Positions 1 to 7,605 are shown, numbered from the stretch's first letter. The stretch: 64,000 bases of DNA from Planctomycetota bacterium (GCA_019636195.1 JAHBYA010000005.1:126174-190173), one strand, 5' to 3'. The notes: generated by a model from the sequence alone, not told the origin. Made by a program: numbers and translations.

Positions 1-484
1 TGGGCCCGATGCACCCGTCGTTTGACTGCACCTTGCGCAGGGCCATCAGGCCCATCCGCACGCACTGGCGGTAGTCGCTTTCGCGCGCGTGGTCGTGGCC
101 GGCGCCGGTGAACGCCATCAGCGCAAGCCCGGTCAAGCCGACGTCCACGGACTCTTCCCAGCCGCGGTCACCCTTGTCGCTGCCGGCGGCCCGGAACTCA
201 AGGTTATAGGTCTTGGCGGCTTTCTCGCGCTTGCTGTCGGCGCTGAAGGTCTGGCTGCTCCAGTGGCCGTCCTTGTGCTGGTGGTCTTTCAACCAGTTAA
301 GTGCCGCGTTGATACGCGTTTGGTGCGGCACCCCCTTGCCACGCGCCAGCCGGTGGGCGTAGCCGGGTGCGGCTTTTGCTTCGACCACTTTGGGGTCATC
401 TTCGCCATCCTGGCCCGAAGTAGTGGTTGCCGCAGCTGCCAACACAACACCGGCGCAAAGCAGAAACGCTGCCCGCTTGAACAT
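1..484 (-). CDS. Secreted squalene-cyclase/prenyltransferase-fold protein, 3' end outside window
   Basis: The gene runs off the left edge, so only the first 161 codons are visible. It starts at ATG 484 with AGGAG five bases upstream. The first ~20 residues form an export signal (hydrophobic AAFLLCAGVVLAAAA). A helical-repeat segment follows, with INAALNWLKDHQHKDGHWS at about residues 58-76 and VDVGLTGLALMAFTGAG further on. These match the repeats of alpha/alpha-toroid proteins of the squalene-hopene cyclase/prenyltransferase superfamily. Secreted members of this fold are common in Planctomycetota and mostly uncharacterised. The visible part cannot show whether catalytic residues exist, so an enzymatic role is not claimed. 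Confidence 0.75.
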   Translation of the reverse strand, partial: MFKRAAFLLCAGVVLAAAATTTSGQDGEDDPKVVEAKAAPGYAHRLARGKGVPHQTRINAALNWLKDHQHKDGHWSSQTFSADSKREKAAKTYNLEFRAAGSDKGDRGWEESVDVGLTGLALMAFTGAGHDHARESDYRQCVRMGLMALRKVQSNDGCIGP

Positions 485-547
485 GGCAATCTCCTGTGCA
501 GGCCCGGGAAGGTCGCACAGGCATTGTAGCGCGAGACCATGATCAAG

Positions 548-874
548 TCAGGAAGTTCCGCCCACGGGCAGGCCGGCTTCGGCCCATTCGGCGATGCCGC
601 CGCGATAGTCCCACACGTTGGTGTATCCGAGGGCGTCGGCCGCACGGGCCGCCTTGGTGGAGGCGTTTCAGTCGTAGCCTGCTCAGTAAAACACGAGCAT
701 GGCGCCTTTGTCGGCGGGCAGGTTGGCAGGCTTGACCTCGCTGGTGGGCAGCAGCTTTGCACCCTTTATGTGCCGGGCGCCGTAGCTGCCGGGGCCGCGG
801 TTGTCGTAAATGGCGTGCACGCGCTTTTCGGCGATGGCTTGTTTCAGGGCTTCAATGTCGATTTCGCGGACCAT
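548..874 (-). CDS. Rhodanese-like selenoprotein with two in-frame TGA (Sec) codons, U-x4-U
   Basis: A 108-residue single rhodanese domain if TGA 683-685 (residue 64) and TGA 668-670 (residue 69) are read as selenocysteine. The final TGA is at 548-550. The start is ATG 874, with GGAGGAG two bases upstream. The order is an N-terminal helix, the YDNRGPGSYGARHIKGA segment typical of rhodanese domains, then LVFY-U-AGYD-U-NASTKAARAA. Relatives usually have Cys at both positions; the first would be the persulfide-forming nucleophile of a sulfurtransferase. The homologous fold continues after both TGAs (AADALGYTNVWDYRGGIAEW), and the protein has no Cys. A hairpin with GU in its loop follows the second TGA. 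It lies divergently from the ferredoxin gene. The alternative is a pseudogene with two nonsense codons, but hitting only the two Cys sites by chance is improbable. Confidence 0.85.
637..651 (-). promoter_or_regulatory. Candidate bacterial SECIS hairpin in the rhodanese gene
   Basis: On the minus strand the RNA CGGCC-CGUGC-GGCCG folds into a five-pair stem with a five-base loop containing GU. The stem begins 16 nt after the second TGA, and the GU is at +26/+27 counting the U of that TGA as 1. This fits the spacing of bacterial SECIS elements, which lie in the coding region just after the UGA. For the first TGA, 15 nt upstream, the loop is rather far (+41), so how one hairpin would serve both codons is unclear. 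Confidence 0.55.
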
Positions 875-1007
875 GTCTCCTCCGGGTGCATAACGCCGTT
901 TTCGGGCGCTTTATTCAGTGCGCGGGCAATGTATGCTCCCGCGCCATCAAGCGGTAGAAATCAGAGCATAACCGGCTAATATAACGCCGACTACAGCAGG
1001 AGCTGCA

Positions 1008-1238
1008 ATGCCCGACCCGAACGAGAAGTGGGAAGACAACGTCCCCGGCGCATGGTACGTCGATAAAAGCTGCATTTTCTGCGGTTTGTGCCCGCAGCTT
1101 GCGCCCAACAACTTCCGTGAGTCCGAAGACGGCACCCACGACCTTGTGTACAAGCAGCCGGACAGCGACGAAGAGAAAGCCCAGTGCGAAGACGCCGCCG
1201 CCCAGTGCCCCGTGCAAGCCATCGGCAGCGACGGCTGA
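1008..1238 (+). CDS. Small [4Fe-4S] ferredoxin
   Basis: A 76-residue acidic electron carrier. Cluster ligands are visible as CIFCGLC at residues 23-29 and CP near the C-terminus (AAAQCPVQAI), which is the C-x2-C-x2-C...C-P pattern of single [4Fe-4S] ferredoxins. An additional Cys (KAQCED) lies six residues before the last ligand. Start ATG 1008 has AGGAG five bases upstream. It ends at an ordinary TGA, which is evidence that TGA is a stop in this genome. The gene diverges from the selenoprotein rhodanese across 133 bp, so a shared control region is possible. A strong terminator follows. The redox partner is unknown. Confidence 0.85.
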   Translation: MPDPNEKWEDNVPGAWYVDKSCIFCGLCPQLAPNNFRESEDGTHDLVYKQPDSDEEKAQCEDAAAQCPVQAIGSDG

Positions 1239-1259
1239 ACCAACCCGCAACACAAAACG

Positions 1260-1290
1260 CACCCGGCGCAAGCCGGGTGTTTTGTTTAGG
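1260..1290 (+). terminator. Rho-independent terminator of the ferredoxin gene
   Basis: ACCCGGC-GCAA-GCCGGGT stem-loop followed by GTTTTGTTT, 20 bases after the ferredoxin stop codon. Confidence 0.8.
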
Positions 1291-1335
1291 CTTCAAGCCT
1301 GACCGCGGTGGCTGGACCAGGCGATCCTCCATACA

Positions 1336-2634
1336 ATGCCGCATGTGCCGCAGTCGCCTGAATCGGAGCTACAATCCGGCGCCGAGCAGGCGTACCTGTT
1401 TCGGCATGCCGTCCTGCGTGACGCGGCCTATGAGCTGCAACTGCCCGCCGAGCGTGAGCGGTTGCACGCGCTGGCATTTCATGCAATGGAGGAATTGCAC
1501 GGCGGCGGCGCGCCAGTGATGCCGGGGCAAGTGCGTACGCCCCATGCCACCGACGCCGCCGCCTTTGAACTTGCCATGCACGCCAAAGCCGCGCGCATTG
1601 CCGACCGCTATCGCGAGTACCTGCTGCGGGCCGCCTATGTTGCGCAGCGCAAGTTTCGAAACCACGAGGCGCTGGCCTGCTGGCAGGAGCTTGCCGCGCT
1701 GCGCACCGGCGCCGACCGGGTCGAGGTACTGCGCCACGCGACGATTGTCGCGCACCAGATCGGTGACAACGCACTTGCCGAGCAACTGGCGCGCGAGTCG
1801 CTGCAGGTGGCGCTGGCGTGCGGCAGCCGAAAGCTTGAAGGGGCAGCGCTGGGCTCCGTCGCCAACATCTGTCGCGAAACCGGGCGGCTGCACGAAGCGA
1901 GTCAAGCCTACGAAGCCGCTGTCGCCATTCACCGCGAAGTCGGCAATGACTCCGCGCTTGGCGTTGATCTTGGAAACCTTGGAGGCCTGCTGACGCAGCA
2001 GGGCCGCTTCGATGATGCGGAAGCCGCGCTGGGCGAGGCGCTGGCGACCCATCGCCGCACCGGCAACCGCCGCGGCGAAGGCGTTGTCATGAGCTCGCTG
2101 GGTGCGTTACGTTACCAGATGGGTGACCCGGTGAAGGCCACCGAGCTTATGCACCAGTCGCTGGCGATCCACCGCGCCGACGGAAACCTGTACAACGAAG
2201 GCGTGGTGGTCGGCAACCTTGCGGCTGTGCACCAGCTCGCCGGTCGCCTGACCGAAGCTGAAGTGCTGGCGCGGCAGGCCCTGGCCATTCACCAGCGCAC
2301 AGGCAGCCGCAGCAGCCAGGGAGTCGCGCTGGGCAACATCGCGACGATCATGGCGCTGGGCGGCCGCGCGGCTGAGGCTGAGCCGCTGTTCATGGAGGCG
2401 CTTGAGATCCTTCGCGAGGTGGGCAACCGGCGCTTTGAAGCCGTGTTCCGCTGCGAGTTGGCACTTGCGATGCTGGCGCTGGGTCGCGGCGCGCAAGCCC
2501 GGCAGACCTGGCGCCTGGGGGCAAGTGCGCTGAAGGCCGCCGGCGACTTCGCGACACTCGGGCAGGAACGCGAAGCAATGCTTAAGGCCTGCGCCGGCCT
2601 CGGTGTGGAGGCACTGGACGAGGAGATGCCATAG
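1336..2634 (+). CDS. Tetratricopeptide-repeat protein, paralogue of the gene at 47153
   Basis: A 432-residue soluble protein. Residues 18-40 (AYLFRHAVLRDAAYELQ) match the segment found after the NTPase domain in STAND/cyclase-type ATPases and some Ser/Thr kinases. The rest is TPR repeats with the recurring pattern ALAIHRRTGNRRGEGV...NLG. Here the tail stands alone, with no kinase or ATPase domain in front. The same layout, again starting M-P-H, occurs at 47153-48625, so these form a free-standing family in this genome. TPR arrays bind proteins; the partner is unknown. The start is ATG 1336, where no strong ribosome-binding site is seen, so the true start could be elsewhere. Confidence 0.7.
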   Translation: MPHVPQSPESELQSGAEQAYLFRHAVLRDAAYELQLPAERERLHALAFHAMEELHGGGAPVMPGQVRTPHATDAAAFELAMHAKAARIADRYREYLLRAAYVAQRKFRNHEALACWQELAALRTGADRVEVLRHATIVAHQIGDNALAEQLARESLQVALACGSRKLEGAALGSVANICRETGRLHEASQAYEAAVAIHREVGNDSALGVDLGNLGGLLTQQGRFDDAEAALGEALATHRRTGNRRGEGVVMSSLGALRYQMGDPVKATELMHQSLAIHRADGNLYNEGVVVGNLAAVHQLAGRLTEAEVLARQALAIHQRTGSRSSQGVALGNIATIMALGGRAAEAEPLFMEALEILREVGNRRFEAVFRCELALAMLALGRGAQARQTWRLGASALKAAGDFATLGQEREAMLKACAGLGVEALDEEMP

Positions 2635-2640
2635 ACCCGG

Positions 2641-2682
2641 TCAAACACAGGCCCGGGACAATTGTCCCGGGCCTGTGTTTGA
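2641..2682. terminator. Bidirectional terminator, 42-base perfect palindrome
   Basis: Two 21-base arms are exact reverse complements with no loop (core GCCCGGGACAATTGTCCCGGGC), with T-rich ends on both sides. It sits between the TPR gene and the converging accD gene and can terminate both. Confidence 0.8.
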
Positions 2683-2692
2683 TGGGTACTGT

Positions 2693-3592
2693 TCAGGCGC
2701 CGGCCTTGACCTTGTCGGTCTTGGCGATCTTTGACGTGTGGCGCTTGTTCTGGGCGCGCTCGACGGCTGGCATGTCGGCGCAGGTGTAGCGCAGCAGGCT
2801 GATCAGTCGCTGGCGCAGTTCTTTACGGTGGCAGATCTGGTCAAGAAAGCCGTGCTCGACCAGAAACTCGCTGGTCTGGAAGCCCGGCGGCAACTCCTGC
2901 CGCACAGTCTGCGCAATCACGCGCGGGCCGGCAAAGCCCAGCAGGGCCTGAGGCTCGGCGACGGTGATGTCGCCCAGCGCCGCCCAGCTTGCCATGCTGC
3001 CGCCCATGGTGGCGTTGGTCAGCACGGCGATGTAGATGCCGCCCTTGTCCTGCAGGCGCTTGATGGCCGCGCTGGTCTTGGCCATCTGGAACAGCGACAG
3101 AATGCCTTCCTCCATGCGCGCGCCGCCGCCCGAGCCTGAAACGATAATCAGGGGCAGATTGTGGTCGTGGGCATGCTCAGCGGCGCGGGCGATTTTCTCG
3201 CCGACCACGCTGCCCATGCTGCCCATGATGAAGTTGGGGTCGATCAACCCGAAGACAACCTTCTTGCCGCCAATGGCGCCGGTGCCGAACACCCCGGCTT
3301 CGCGGTGGCCGGTCTCTTTCTGGGCCTTTTGCAGCTTTTCTTTGTAGGACTTCTTGCCCTTGAAGCCGAGCGGGTCGGTGGATTCAAGGTTCTCGAACAG
3401 CGGCTCAAAGCTGTCTGCATCCAGCAGGTGGTCGATGCGCTCAGCTGCACTGATGCGGAAGTGAAACTGGCACTCGGGGCAGGTGTTCAGCCCCTCTTCG
3501 ACGACCTTGCGATACACCATGGCTTCGCAGGACGGGCACTTGAGCCACAGCCCGTCGGGCGCGCCACGCTTACGCGACAAAGCCCATCTCAT
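2693..3592 (-). CDS. accD: Acetyl-CoA carboxylase carboxyltransferase subunit beta
   Basis: 299 residues, close to the usual length. AccD pairs with AccA to move the carboxyl group from carboxybiotin to acetyl-CoA, giving malonyl-CoA for fatty acid synthesis. The N-terminal zinc ribbon is intact (CPSC at 19-22, CPEC at 38-41). The crotonase-like core follows, with GSMGSVVGEKIARAAEHA, the SGSGGGARMEEG loop that helps form the oxyanion hole, and TNATMGGSMASWAALGD. It is monocistronic here; accA is not in the window. The C-terminus is Lys-rich (RAQNKRHTSKIAKTDKVK), a short extension beyond the core. Confidence 0.95.
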   Translation of the reverse strand: MRWALSRKRGAPDGLWLKCPSCEAMVYRKVVEEGLNTCPECQFHFRISAAERIDHLLDADSFEPLFENLESTDPLGFKGKKSYKEKLQKAQKETGHREAGVFGTGAIGGKKVVFGLIDPNFIMGSMGSVVGEKIARAAEHAHDHNLPLIIVSGSGGGARMEEGILSLFQMAKTSAAIKRLQDKGGIYIAVLTNATMGGSMASWAALGDITVAEPQALLGFAGPRVIAQTVRQELPPGFQTSEFLVEHGFLDQICHRKELRQRLISLLRYTCADMPAVERAQNKRHTSKIAKTDKVKAGA

Positions 3593-3998
3593 AGGGTTCC
3601 CCCTTCCGGAAGCTTGACGATGGTAGAAGCGATTGCGCCAAGGTCAACGGTACAGCCGACCCGGGGTAGCGGGTGCAAGTGCAATCGTTGCCTTTGCTTG
3701 TGTGCAATTGCGTGTATGAAACGCCCTCGCCGGTTGGTTAGCACTTACTAATGAAGCCTTGGGGAAAACGAATGGCAAGACCTTTTTTCAGGCCCCTTGA
3801 ACGCACCGGGGGTGGTTGCCATTCCAGCCGTCGCAATTGCAGTCGGCTGGCCGAGTCTTTATCGGACGTTGACTGTCGGGGACTTCAGTCATTGCCGGCT
3901 GCTTTTCACCGGCGGGCTGCGGTGCGGCGGACCTGGTGAGAACTCTCGTGTTCGCGAGCGGGTTTCCCCGTGAAACTTTGGCGCGGCGTGTAACAATC
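3593..3998. other. Intergenic region, no gene seen
   Basis: About 400 bases between the divergent accD and YkvA-family genes. Short open frames exist (for example 3751-3939) but have no recognisable product, no ribosome-binding site and arginine-rich shadow-like composition. The region presumably holds the accD promoter; I cannot place its boxes. Confidence 0.5.
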
Positions 3999-4406
3999 AT
4001 GGACATGGACGACCGCTACGCAAAAGTGCTCACCGGGGACTGGACGCCGGACGACCTGAAGCGCGCCAAAGACCAGTTCTGGGCCAAGCTGAAGTCGGTC
4101 ATGGGCCAGATTCCATTCACGCGCGACGCCGTTGCCCTGTACTACCTGATGCGCGACAACGGCACGCCGCTTTCCCTGCGCGGCACAGCCGTGCTCGCGC
4201 TGCTGTACTTCATTTCGCCGCTGGACTTCGTGCCCGACACGCTGCCGATGATCGGTTTTCTGGACGACGCGATGGTGGTAGCCGCGGCGATTTCGGCGCT
4301 GGCGCCGGTTCTGAAGCCGTTTCGCGGCAAAGCCGAAGAATGGCTGAAATCAGGCGCCGAGCCTGAGCCTGAAGTTGTCAAGGCCGTCGAGGTTGAACAG
4401 CGCTAA
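3999..4406 (+). CDS. YkvA family (DUF1232) small membrane-associated protein
   Basis: 135 residues from ATG 3999. The open frame extends upstream to 3936, but those codons look non-native (MRTLVFASGFPRETLARRV), and a second ATG follows at 4005. The DUF1232 core is clear: LSLRGTAVLALLYFISPLDF followed by VPDTLPMIGFLDDAMVVAAA, a hydrophobic hairpin with the P-L-D-x-x-P-D signature. Family members are small, widespread and functionally undefined. It lies 42 bases ahead of the PAP2 gene on the same strand, so co-transcription is likely. Confidence 0.8.
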   Translation: MDMDDRYAKVLTGDWTPDDLKRAKDQFWAKLKSVMGQIPFTRDAVALYYLMRDNGTPLSLRGTAVLALLYFISPLDFVPDTLPMIGFLDDAMVVAAAISALAPVLKPFRGKAEEWLKSGAEPEPEVVKAVEVEQR

Positions 4407-4448
4407 ACCCTGTGGCTTGAACGATTCACCTTGACTATCTTGCGCCGC

Positions 4449-5537
4449 ATGCCGGACGCGGCCACCCCCAACCCCGATCCTCCACGCGGACCCCTTGCGT
4501 GGCTGCGTGCCAACTTTCTTTCGATTGACGTTGTTGTGATCGGCTTTCTGGGCCTGCTGGCGGGCTGGACGCTGCTGTCGCTGGTTGCGCCGGGTGCGCG
4601 CCTGTACCCGTACGACACGCGATTTGAGTGGGCCGAGATGAGCAAGCTGGGCCTGCTGGGCAACCTTGGCGGCTTTCTGCTGGGGTATGTGGTTTTCCAG
4701 CGCATCGGCATCCGCTACCACCGACAGCATGTGTTAACCGGCAAGCCGGGACCAAAGTGGATGGCGGCCGCGCATCTGGTTCACTTGCTGTCGCCGATGC
4801 TGCTGCTGCCGCTGGTGTTCAATATGCTTGGCGCCTTCATCGCCGGCGTCAGCGGCGCGCCCGACCCCGACCTGCACCCGCAGTTCGACGCCGCGGCCCA
4901 CTACGACCGCGCGGCAACGTGGTGGGACCTTGAGCTGAAACGGCTGGACGTGGCCATGCTGGGCACCTACCTGCCTACATGGTTCCGGCAGCATCACGCG
5001 CCATGGCTGAGCGGCGTGATGATGCTGTGCTATCTCAGCTACTACCTGTCGCCGTTTGTGGCTGCGGGCAAGCAGTTGGCGCTGCGCGACTGGCAAATGG
5101 TGCGGCGTTGCGGCGGCGTGTTTGTGGGCACGCTGGTCACAACGTACATGGGCTACATCGTGCTGCCGGCGACCGGGCCGCGCTTTGAGGGCACATTCGA
5201 TGCCTGGAAGATCGACCACACGGGCTGGTTTGCCGCGCGCTGGTGGCAGACCGTGCTGGACGAAGCCGAGATGATTCGGTGGGACGCGTTTCCCAGCGGG
5301 CACGTGGCGGTGTCCGTGATCGCGCTGGCGCTGGCGGTGCGTTATTCGCCGCGGGTGGCTTGGGTGTATGCGCCGTTCACAGCCGGGCTGACGGTGGCGA
5401 CGATCTACTTCGGCTATCACTATGTGACGGACGTGATCGCGGGGTTCCTGTTCGCGGCGTTCGGCACATTGGTCGTCTGGCCGGCCGTGAAGTGGTGGGA
5501 CGGTGAGAACCGCAAGCCCGGTCAAGTCGCGCGATAG
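4449..5537 (+). CDS. PAP2-family membrane phosphatase
   Basis: 362 residues with several membrane segments (VVVIGFLGLLAGWTLLSLV, then further hydrophobic helices). The C-terminal third holds the PAP2 active site: FPSGHVAVSV carries the catalytic His, and GYHYVTDVIAG carries the second His and Asp. Such enzymes dephosphorylate lipid phosphates or transfer phospho-head groups at the membrane; this size and layout resemble the inositol-phosphorylceramide-synthase-like PAP2 branch. ATG 4449 is chosen over an in-frame TTG at 4431. The last 16 bases overlap the end of the converging radical SAM gene. Confidence 0.85.
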   Translation: MPDAATPNPDPPRGPLAWLRANFLSIDVVVIGFLGLLAGWTLLSLVAPGARLYPYDTRFEWAEMSKLGLLGNLGGFLLGYVVFQRIGIRYHRQHVLTGKPGPKWMAAAHLVHLLSPMLLLPLVFNMLGAFIAGVSGAPDPDLHPQFDAAAHYDRAATWWDLELKRLDVAMLGTYLPTWFRQHHAPWLSGVMMLCYLSYYLSPFVAAGKQLALRDWQMVRRCGGVFVGTLVTTYMGYIVLPATGPRFEGTFDAWKIDHTGWFAARWWQTVLDEAEMIRWDAFPSGHVAVSVIALALAVRYSPRVAWVYAPFTAGLTVATIYFGYHYVTDVIAGFLFAAFGTLVVWPAVKWWDGENRKPGQVAR

Positions 5538-6622
5538 TCACGCAGCCTGACGGGCTGCCTTCGGGCACCCCACGTGCCGGGCTTGTCTTCGAACACCCCG
5601 GCGCAGGCGGTGCCGCAGGCCGGGCATGTGCCGCCTGTTAAGTCCCACTTGAGGATGTTGTACCAGTCGCGCACGACCAGCTCGTGGCCGCACTGGTGGC
5701 AGTACCTCGTGTCGCCGTCGCGGTCGTGAACGTTGCCGGTGTAAACGTAGCGCAGGCCGTGGCTCATGGCGATCCTGCGCGCGCGCGTCAACGTGGCCGG
5801 CGGCGTGGCGGGTGTGTCGAGCATCTTGAAGTCCGGATGAAACGCCGAAAAGTGCAGCGGCACATCGGGGCCAAGCTCGCGGGCGATCCACTCACTCAGC
5901 CGGTGCAGCTCATCGTCGCCATCGTTGTGACCGGGGATGATCAGCGTCGTGATCTCGAACCAGACTTGCGTCTCGTGCTTCAGGTACTTCAGCGTTTCGA
6001 GCACCGGGTCAAGGTGGCCGATGCACACGCGCTGGTAAAACTCCTCGGTGAATCCCTTGAGGTCAACGTTGGCGGCGTCCATGTGGGCGTAGAATTCCTT
6101 GCGCGGCTCGGCGCACTGGTAGCCCGCCGTGACGGCGACGGTCTTTATGTCGCGGGCATGGCAGGCCTTGGCCACGTCAATCGCGTACTCGTGGAAAATC
6201 ACCGGGTCGTTGTACGTAAAGGCCACGCTGCGGCAGCCCAGGTCGAGCGCGGCGCGGGCAATGGTGTCGGGGTCGGCTTGATCCATCAGCGTGTCAAGCT
6301 CGCGCGACTTGCTGATGTCCCAGTTCTGGCAGAAGCGGCAGCCCAGGTTACAGCCGGCTGTGCCGAAGCTCAGGATTGGCGTGCCGGGCAGAAAGTGGTT
6401 GAGGGGCTTCTTCTCGACGGGATCTATGCAGAAGCCGCTGCTGCGGCCGTATGTGGTTAGCACAATCTGCCCGCCCTGCGCCGCGCGCACAAAGCAGAAG
6501 CCGCGCTGGCCATCGCGCAGCTTGCACTCGCGGGGGCAGATGTCGCACTGCACGCGGCCATCGGGCAGGGTGTGCCAATGCTTGGTGGGTACAGTGGAAG
6601 CAGGGTCAAAGACTTCAGTCAT
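5522..6622 (-). CDS. amrS: AmmeMemoRadiSam system radical SAM enzyme
   Basis: 366 residues from ATG 6622, the first start that matches the family N-terminus; an upstream in-frame extension is Cys-rich and non-native. The radical SAM CxxxCxxC motif is present in GCNLGCRFCQNWDISKS. A cysteine cluster precedes it (CDICPRECKLRDGQRGFC), and a C-terminal zinc-ribbon-like pair follows (CHQCGHEL, CPACGTAC). The enzyme uses a [4Fe-4S] cluster and S-adenosylmethionine to start radical chemistry; the substrate of this system is not established. The Memo and AMMECR1 partner genes that name the system are not in the window. Confidence 0.88.
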   Translation of the reverse strand: MTEVFDPASTVPTKHWHTLPDGRVQCDICPRECKLRDGQRGFCFVRAAQGGQIVLTTYGRSSGFCIDPVEKKPLNHFLPGTPILSFGTAGCNLGCRFCQNWDISKSRELDTLMDQADPDTIARAALDLGCRSVAFTYNDPVIFHEYAIDVAKACHARDIKTVAVTAGYQCAEPRKEFYAHMDAANVDLKGFTEEFYQRVCIGHLDPVLETLKYLKHETQVWFEITTLIIPGHNDGDDELHRLSEWIARELGPDVPLHFSAFHPDFKMLDTPATPPATLTRARRIAMSHGLRYVYTGNVHDRDGDTRYCHQCGHELVVRDWYNILKWDLTGGTCPACGTACAGVFEDKPGTWGARRQPVRLRDYRAT

Positions 6623-6647
6623 GTGACCATTATAGCGCGTAGAGCAC

Positions 6648-6734
6648 CTACACGAACCACCAGAACAACACCGCCCCAGCCGCAAGCAGGGCACAGACCA
6701 CTACCAGTTCAAGCAGAAAGTGCGGCATCGTCAT
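6648..6734 (-). CDS. 28-residue hydrophobic micro-protein (third of three tandem micro-ORFs)
   Basis: MTMPHFLLELVVVC followed by ALLAAGAVLFWWFV: one membrane helix with almost nothing else. Its ATG overlaps the TGA of the upstream 45-codon ORF (ATGA at 6731-6734), and GGAG sits just upstream, so it looks translationally coupled. It resembles no family I know. At this length chance cannot be excluded; the ordered, overlapping arrangement with its neighbours is the main support. Confidence 0.45.
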   Translation of the reverse strand: MTMPHFLLELVVVCALLAAGAVLFWWFV

Positions 6735-6868
6735 CTCCAGAACAGCCGGATCGACAGGACGCCGGCCACCAGGTCCAAGAACCATAGTTTGTGGCTGTGC
6801 AGGACATCGCTGACTTCGTTGGTGGCGCGTTCGGTGGCTTGTACCTGTTGAGCGAGTGTTCGTTTCAC
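6731..6868 (-). CDS. 45-residue micro-protein (second of three tandem micro-ORFs)
   Basis: Begins at GTG 6868 with a G-rich ribosome-binding site (AGGGGGC) at suitable spacing. The first half is polar and helical (KRTLAQQVQATERATNEVSD) and the second half is amphipathic to hydrophobic (LWFLDLVAGVLSIRLFWR). It ends in the ATGA overlap with the 28-codon ORF. Eight bases separate it from the preceding 39-codon ORF. The function is unknown; a small membrane-peripheral protein acting with its neighbours is an inference. Confidence 0.45.
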   Translation of the reverse strand: MKRTLAQQVQATERATNEVSDVLHSHKLWFLDLVAGVLSIRLFWR

Positions 6869-6876
6869 GGTGCCCC

Positions 6877-6996
6877 CTATCCAAGTAGTTGATCCAGCAG
6901 CACTTGCAGCAGGCCTTCGACGATGGCTGCGCCTGCTTCCTCTGTAACGGCTTCGGCGACGTTTTTGCCGACTGCGGTTGGTTTGGCGTCTTCCAT
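6877..6996 (-). CDS. 39-residue micro-protein (first of three tandem micro-ORFs)
   Basis: Starts at ATG 6996 (MEDAKPTAVGKNVAEAVTEE) and ends AAIVEGLLQVLLDQLLG, an amphipathic helix. It leads the micro-operon 6996-6648, upstream of the convergent end of amrS. No family is recognised. The palindromic repeat at 7065-7144 lies just upstream. Confidence 0.4.
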   Translation of the reverse strand: MEDAKPTAVGKNVAEAVTEEAGAAIVEGLLQVLLDQLLG

Positions 6997-7064
6997 GGCG
7001 TAAGTATTGCCCGCGGGTCGGCGGCGGGCGATTACAAGGCGGGCCGCCGATTCGAACGGGCTCC

Positions 7065-7144
7065 GTAGCATCGCCGTCCCGGCGATGGGGTATTCACGGG
7101 CCTCCGGCCCGTGGCATCGGCAGGAGGCCGATGCAAACGCCATG
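7065..7144. repeat. Palindromic repeat element, variant copy with three hairpins
   Basis: Three successive hairpins, two with a three-base TCC loop and the third less regular: CATCGCCG-TCC-CGGCGATG (7069-7087), CACGGGCC-TCC-GGCCCGTG (7095-7113) and CATCGGC...GCCGATG (7115-7133). The first and third match the hairpins repeated at 40059 and 43108-43309. The rest of the gap 6997-7337 holds no gene I can support. Confidence 0.75.
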
Positions 7145-7337
7145 CGCGAGACGTGCATGCTACAGAATTGGGCGGCTTTCTGTTTGCCGCCTACGGGGAC
7201 TACGCCAACAGTACATGGCCACCAACACAACGCGTGAACCGGAATTCGTGCTTGACGACGTAAACCGCGGCGGTATCGTTACATATCCCCCAACGAGTAC
7301 CCCTGCAATTGTGCCACCCCTACGGATGGGGATTTCT

Positions 7338-7550
7338 ATGCGTAAGCCGATCGCCGTGTTGCTGCTGGTGCTGGTCGCCACGACCCTGACGGGCTGCTTC
7401 TCGTTCGTGGACTGGAACCACAACCTCAATCACCTGCGTGCCTGGAACGAAGACCTCGATCGCATGCACCGCACGTTTGACCGCTTCTTCTTCAACTACG
7501 ACTACGACGATCCCAGCCGCGACATCCTGTACGAGTCGCCCAACACCTAG
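7338..7550 (+). CDS. Small lipoprotein, 70 residues
   Basis: Signal peptide and lipobox are clear: MRKPIAVLLLVLVATTLTGC, with Cys20 as the lipidation site. The mature part is only 50 residues and is rich in aromatic and charged residues (NYDYDDPSRDILYESP). ATG 7338 is preferred over 7326, since GGGGA is then six bases upstream. It has its own terminator. No family is recognised; it would be anchored in the cell envelope. Confidence 0.7.
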   Translation: MRKPIAVLLLVLVATTLTGCFSFVDWNHNLNHLRAWNEDLDRMHRTFDRFFFNYDYDDPSRDILYESPNT

Positions 7551-7565
7551 TCGTGAATCTATGGA

Positions 7566-7605
7566 ACGCGCGGCGCCCCCACGGGCGCTGCGCGTTTGCT
7601 TTTTC
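7566..7605 (+). terminator. Rho-independent terminator after the small lipoprotein
   Basis: Thirteen-base arms (ACGCGCGGCGCCC / GGGCGCTGCGCGT, one mismatch) followed by TTGCTTTTTC. Confidence 0.8.

Noticed and set aside
548..874. TGA reassigned to an amino acid genome-wide
   Set aside because: Many genes here end in TGA at the expected family length (ferredoxin, recR, maeB and others), so TGA is normally a stop.
3751..3939. 62-codon open frame in the accD upstream gap
   Set aside because: No ribosome-binding site, Arg-rich composition and no recognisable sequence.
7041..7080. tRNA-like GATTCGAAC box
   Set aside because: The flanking bases do not form a T stem, acceptor or anticodon arm; it lies at the edge of a palindromic repeat.
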